DNA of 64,000 bases from Ferruginibacter sp. Its GTDB lineage: Bacteria; Bacteroidota; Bacteroidia; Chitinophagales; Chitinophagaceae. The stretch spans positions 1-64,000 of the forward strand of contig NZ_JAQBNR010000021.1 of assembly GCF_028288465.1 (NCBI RefSeq), written 5' to 3'. The translations under genes and the position numbers were made by a program. Positions 60,683 through 64,000 of the stretch are shown piece by piece. The notes beneath the pieces are model-generated. The model was given only the letters and a program-made list of their open reading frames with translations. It made no database searches and had not been told where the DNA came from. The number at the start of each line of letters is the position of its first letter. The first letter of the stretch is position 1.

Positions 60683-60847
60683 TTATAAAGAGTTATGCTG
60701 TTGTAAATGTTGAATTATTTCTGCTGTCTTTTCTTCCAATCGTTGCCTTTTGTAATCGTTACGTTGAGCGAGCCTGTTGCGCATGTAAGCAAAACTGATT
60801 ATCGTCCCGATAGAATTCAATGCAATGAGGAAGAAAAATATTTTCAT
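60683..60847 (-). CDS. Small membrane-anchored ORF (54 aa) inside his operon
   Basis: Minus strand reads [57 protein letters not shown] overlaps hisF TGA (ATGA), stop 14 nt before hisIE ATG. Confidence 0.75.
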   Translation of the reverse strand: MKIFFFLIALNSIGTIISFAYMRNRLAQRNDYKRQRLEEKTAEIIQHLQQHNSL

Positions 60848-61602
60848 AACCTGATGCTTATATCTTGCGCAGACAGGTATTGCTTTAATTCCGGAATGCC
60901 TATTTCCTTGTAATGAAAAATACTGGCTGCCAATGCAGCGTCTGCACTTCCTTCCAAAAAGATTTCTTTAAAGTGTTCCATTGTTCCGGCGCCTCCTGAA
61001 GCTATTACAGGCACAGATAATGCTGTTGACAATAGCAAGGTTATGTCAACCGCAAAGCCTGCTTTGGTACCATCATTATTCATTGAAGTCAGCAATATTT
61101 CTCCCGCTCCCAGAGCTACAGCCTGCCTCGCCCAATCAATTGTTTTTGTATCCGTTTTTGTACGGCCCCCATTTAAATAAACGTACCATTCGCCATCGGC
61201 TTCTTTTTTTGTATCAATGGCCAACACTACACACTGGCTCCCGAAACGATTACTCAAATCTGCAATCAACGCTGGATTTTTAAACGCTGCTGTGTTAACG
61301 GAAACCTTGTCCGCACCATGTTGCAGCAATATTGCCACATCTTCCACTGTGCTTATACCGCCTCCAACTGTAAATGGAATATTGATATTGGCCGCAATCC
61401 TTTTTACCAGTTCCACCAACGTTTTCCTTTTTTCTACTGTTGCCGTAATATCTAAAAAAACCAACTCATCCGCACCCTGCCGGGAATATAATAAAGCCAA
61501 CTCAACAGGATCTCCTGCATCACGGATATTCTCAAAATTCACACCCTTTACAGTGCGGCCATCTCTGATATCCAAACAGGGTATAATTCTTTTTGTAAGC
61601 AT
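60844..61602 (-). CDS. hisF: Imidazole glycerol phosphate synthase subunit
   Basis: [36 protein letters not shown]. Confidence 0.98.
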   Translation of the reverse strand: MLTKRIIPCLDIRDGRTVKGVNFENIRDAGDPVELALLYSRQGADELVFLDITATVEKRKTLVELVKRIAANINIPFTVGGGISTVEDVAILLQHGADKVSVNTAAFKNPALIADLSNRFGSQCVVLAIDTKKEADGEWYVYLNGGRTKTDTKTIDWARQAVALGAGEILLTSMNNDGTKAGFAVDITLLLSTALSVPVIASGGAGTMEHFKEIFLEGSADAALAASIFHYKEIGIPELKQYLSAQDISIRL

Positions 61603-62318
61603 TAATTAAATTCTAGTAATTGTTGTAAAGTAATGTTGCCCTCATAAATTGCTTTGCCGATGATGGCGCCACTGCAGCCAATTGCTTTCAGTTCTGTTAC
61701 ATCATCCATGGTGGTAACCCCGCCACTTGCTATCAGGTTAATTTCCGGATGCTGTTCCATGATTTGTTTGTATAGTTGCACAGATGGGCCTTCCATGGCG
61801 CCGTCTTTAGATATGTCTGTGCAAAAAATATTGGTTACCCCCAGGCCAATCATCTTACCAATAAAACTAAAAATATCAATGCCGCCATCTTCCAGCCAGC
61901 CGCTTATTTTTATCTTTCCATCCAGGACATCTGCACCAATTAAAAATCTGCCTGCGCCGAATTCCATCAACCACTCTTCCAGCAACTCAGGATGTTTTAC
62001 TGCAAGGCTTCCAATCGTAGCCATGGAAGCGCCCGCATTAAAAATACTGGCAACATCATTGATGTTTTTTATACCACCGCCAAAATCAATCACCAGTCCT
62101 GTAGCCGATGCAATAGCTTCCAGTACTGACAAGTTAATGATCTTGCCAGCTTTGGCGCCATCCAGGTCAACTATGTGCAGCCGTTCCAAACCGGTATCAG
62201 CAAACTGTTTGGCTACTTCTACCGGGTTTTCATTGTATATTTTTTGTTGGGCGTAATCGCCTTTTGTGAGTCGCACACATTTACCGTCAATGATATCAAT
62301 GGCAGGAATAATGGTCAT
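61602..62318 (-). CDS. hisA: 1-(5-phosphoribosyl)-5-[(5-phosphoribosylamino)methylideneamino]imidazole-4-carboxamide isomerase
   Basis: [49 protein letters not shown]. Confidence 0.98.
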   Translation of the reverse strand: MTIIPAIDIIDGKCVRLTKGDYAQQKIYNENPVEVAKQFADTGLERLHIVDLDGAKAGKIINLSVLEAIASATGLVIDFGGGIKNINDVASIFNAGASMATIGSLAVKHPELLEEWLMEFGAGRFLIGADVLDGKIKISGWLEDGGIDIFSFIGKMIGLGVTNIFCTDISKDGAMEGPSVQLYKQIMEQHPEINLIASGGVTTMDDVTELKAIGCSGAIIGKAIYEGNITLQQLLEFN

Positions 62319-62899
62319 GGTATCTGTATAAAATTTTTCAAAATTGTTTCGCCTGCGGTGCCTGATTTTTCCGGGTGAAACTGCACTGCGTAAAAATTAT
62401 CCTTTTGTAATGCCGCACTAAACGGCACTATATAATCAGTCGTGGCAACTGTTTCGTTACAAAGTGCTGCATAATAACTGTGCACGGTATACATAAAGGC
62501 TTGTTCGGACAAACCGTTAAACAATACAGATTTATAACCATAGATATTGTTCCAGCCAATCTGCGGCACTTTTAACTCAGCTGAAGAAAACAATTTCACA
62601 TCTGTATCAAAAATACCAAGGCAATCTGTGTTGCCTTCTTCTGAATGTTTACACATCAGCTGCAGACCAAGGCAGATACCCAGCACGGGCTGCTGTAAAG
62701 AAAGCAACAACTGATCTAGCCCTTTTTCCCTGAGATATTGCATGGCCGATTGCGCATGACCAACTCCCGGAAAAATAACTTTATCCGCCTTTCTGATAAT
62801 ATCAAAATCATCGGTAACTACTGCCGTGGCGCCAATCCGATGCAACGCATATTGCACACTCTGCACATTGCCCGCATTGTATTTTATTATTGCTATCAT
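62315..62899 (-). CDS. hisH: Imidazole glycerol phosphate synthase glutaminase subunit
   Basis: MIAIIKYNAGNVQSVQYALHRIG, PVLGICLGLQLM, FYAVQFHPEKSG. Confidence 0.97.
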   Translation of the reverse strand: MIAIIKYNAGNVQSVQYALHRIGATAVVTDDFDIIRKADKVIFPGVGHAQSAMQYLREKGLDQLLLSLQQPVLGICLGLQLMCKHSEEGNTDCLGIFDTDVKLFSSAELKVPQIGWNNIYGYKSVLFNGLSEQAFMYTVHSYYAALCNETVATTDYIVPFSAALQKDNFYAVQFHPEKSGTAGETILKNFIQIP

Positions 62900-62939
62900 A
62901 CCCACCCCAAAGAGGTAATAATTTTTTGAATGAATGATT

Positions 62940-64000
62940 TTACAACAATCCTTTTGTTGTTGGAAGCGCATTATTATTAATGTCTCTTTTTACCGCCATT
63001 TTGATTGCTTTTGCAAAACCTTTAAATATGGCTTCAATTTTATGGTGTTCATTTTCCCCTTCTGCCTTTATATTCAAATTGCATTTTGCCGCATCGCTGA
63101 ATGATTTGAAGAAATGAAAAAACATTTCCGTTGGCATCTCGCCTATCTTCTCTCTTTTAAATTCAGCCTCCCAAACTATCCAGTTGCGACCGCCAAAATC
63201 AATGGCTACCTGCGCCAGGCAATCATCCATTGGTAATAAAAACCCGTATCTTTCAATACCCCGCTTATTTCCCAAAGCCATAGCCATGGCTTCTCCTAAC
63301 GCAATACCCGTGTCTTCAATGCTATGGTGTTCATCAATGTGTATATCGCCATTGCATGTAACAGACAAATCCATATTGCCATGTCTTGCCAACTGATCCA
63401 GCATGTGATCAAAAAAAGCAAGACCTGTATTGTTAGCCGCTTTCCCCGTTCCGTCAAGGTTTATTTCAATTGAAATTTTTGTTTCATTGGTATTGCGCTG
63501 ATGCAATACTTTGCGTGGCGGCAATTTTAAATAATCATATATCAGCGCCCAGTCCGGTGTTTCCAAAACGATCGTTTCCTTTTTCAAATCATCAATGGTA
63601 TCATTAATTTCAGCGGCACCCAGGCTGGCATCAATGTTTAACCAAATGCCTTTGCACTGCAGGTTTTTAGCCAGCTGCATATCTGTAATTCTATCCCCGA
63701 TAACAAATGAATTGGTAAGGTCGTATGCAGGATTATTGAGGTATTTTGTCAGCATGCCTGTACCGGGTTTTCGCGTAGGTGCGTTTTCGGAAGGATAAGT
63801 CTTGTCGATGAATACCTCCGAAAAAAGAATGGCTTCATTCGCAAGATTTGTCATCACAAAATTTTGTACAGGCCAAAAAGTATCCTCCGGAAAAGACGCC
63901 GTACCGAGGCCATCCTGGTTGGTAACCATCACCAGCTCATAATCCAGTTCTGCCGCAATTTTGCGCATATAATAAAACATATCCGGGTAAAATTCCAACT
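62940..64000 (-). CDS. hisB: Bifunctional histidinol-phosphatase/imidazoleglycerol-phosphate dehydratase (5' end beyond window)
   Basis: [38 protein letters not shown], then [46 protein letters not shown]. Confidence 0.97.
   Translation of the reverse strand, partial: LEFYPDMFYYMRKIAAELDYELVMVTNQDGLGTASFPEDTFWPVQNFVMTNLANEAILFSEVFIDKTYPSENAPTRKPGTGMLTKYLNNPAYDLTNSFVIGDRITDMQLAKNLQCKGIWLNIDASLGAAEINDTIDDLKKETIVLETPDWALIYDYLKLPPRKVLHQRNTNETKISIEINLDGTGKAANNTGLAFFDHMLDQLARHGNMDLSVTCNGDIHIDEHHSIEDTGIALGEAMAMALGNKRGIERYGFLLPMDDCLAQVAIDFGGRNWIVWEAEFKREKIGEMPTEMFFHFFKSFSDAAKCNLNIKAEGENEHHKIEAIFKGFAKAIKMAVKRDINNNALPTTKGLL

Noticed and set aside
1-64000. CRISPR arrays, tRNA and rRNA genes, transposases
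   Set aside because: Scanned by eye; no regularly spaced direct repeats, tRNA T-loop/CCA patterns, rRNA segments or transposase motifs recognised.

Overview
The window is 64 kb of a Bacteroidetes chromosome, probably Chitinophagaceae-like judging by gene content, a T9SS sorting domain and intergenic repeat style. Most of it is ordinary housekeeping and metabolic genes: dnaE, trxA, mqnE, ypdA-like, msrA, arginase, a his operon (hisB-H-A-F-[small ORF]-IE), transporters, glycoside hydrolases and a CheB/CheR plus hybrid histidine kinase cluster. No rRNA, tRNA, CRISPR array, transposase or prophage module was recognised. The most notable signal is absent from the supplied ORF track because the ORFs are too short: three tandem, same-strand paralogous 38-codon genes at 53043-53590 (minus). 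They encode near-identical single-TM microproteins (consensus MEQIYNAxTKQEAAIRRFGLALTAASSVYFALYLMLAN), each with a similar short leader, and a strong terminator hairpin lies downstream. Other leads are a 54-aa membrane microprotein coupled between hisF and hisIE, a putative protein-glutaminase-like deamidase, an orphan phage-type tail sheath gene, a divergent sucrose-phosphate synthase/phosphatase and GH32-like pair, a RES-Xre toxin-antitoxin pair, a large secreted-protein gene broken by three homopolymer indels, and a signal peptide apparently encoded by an intergenic-type repeat. All functional calls are from reading motifs by eye; no database search was run.
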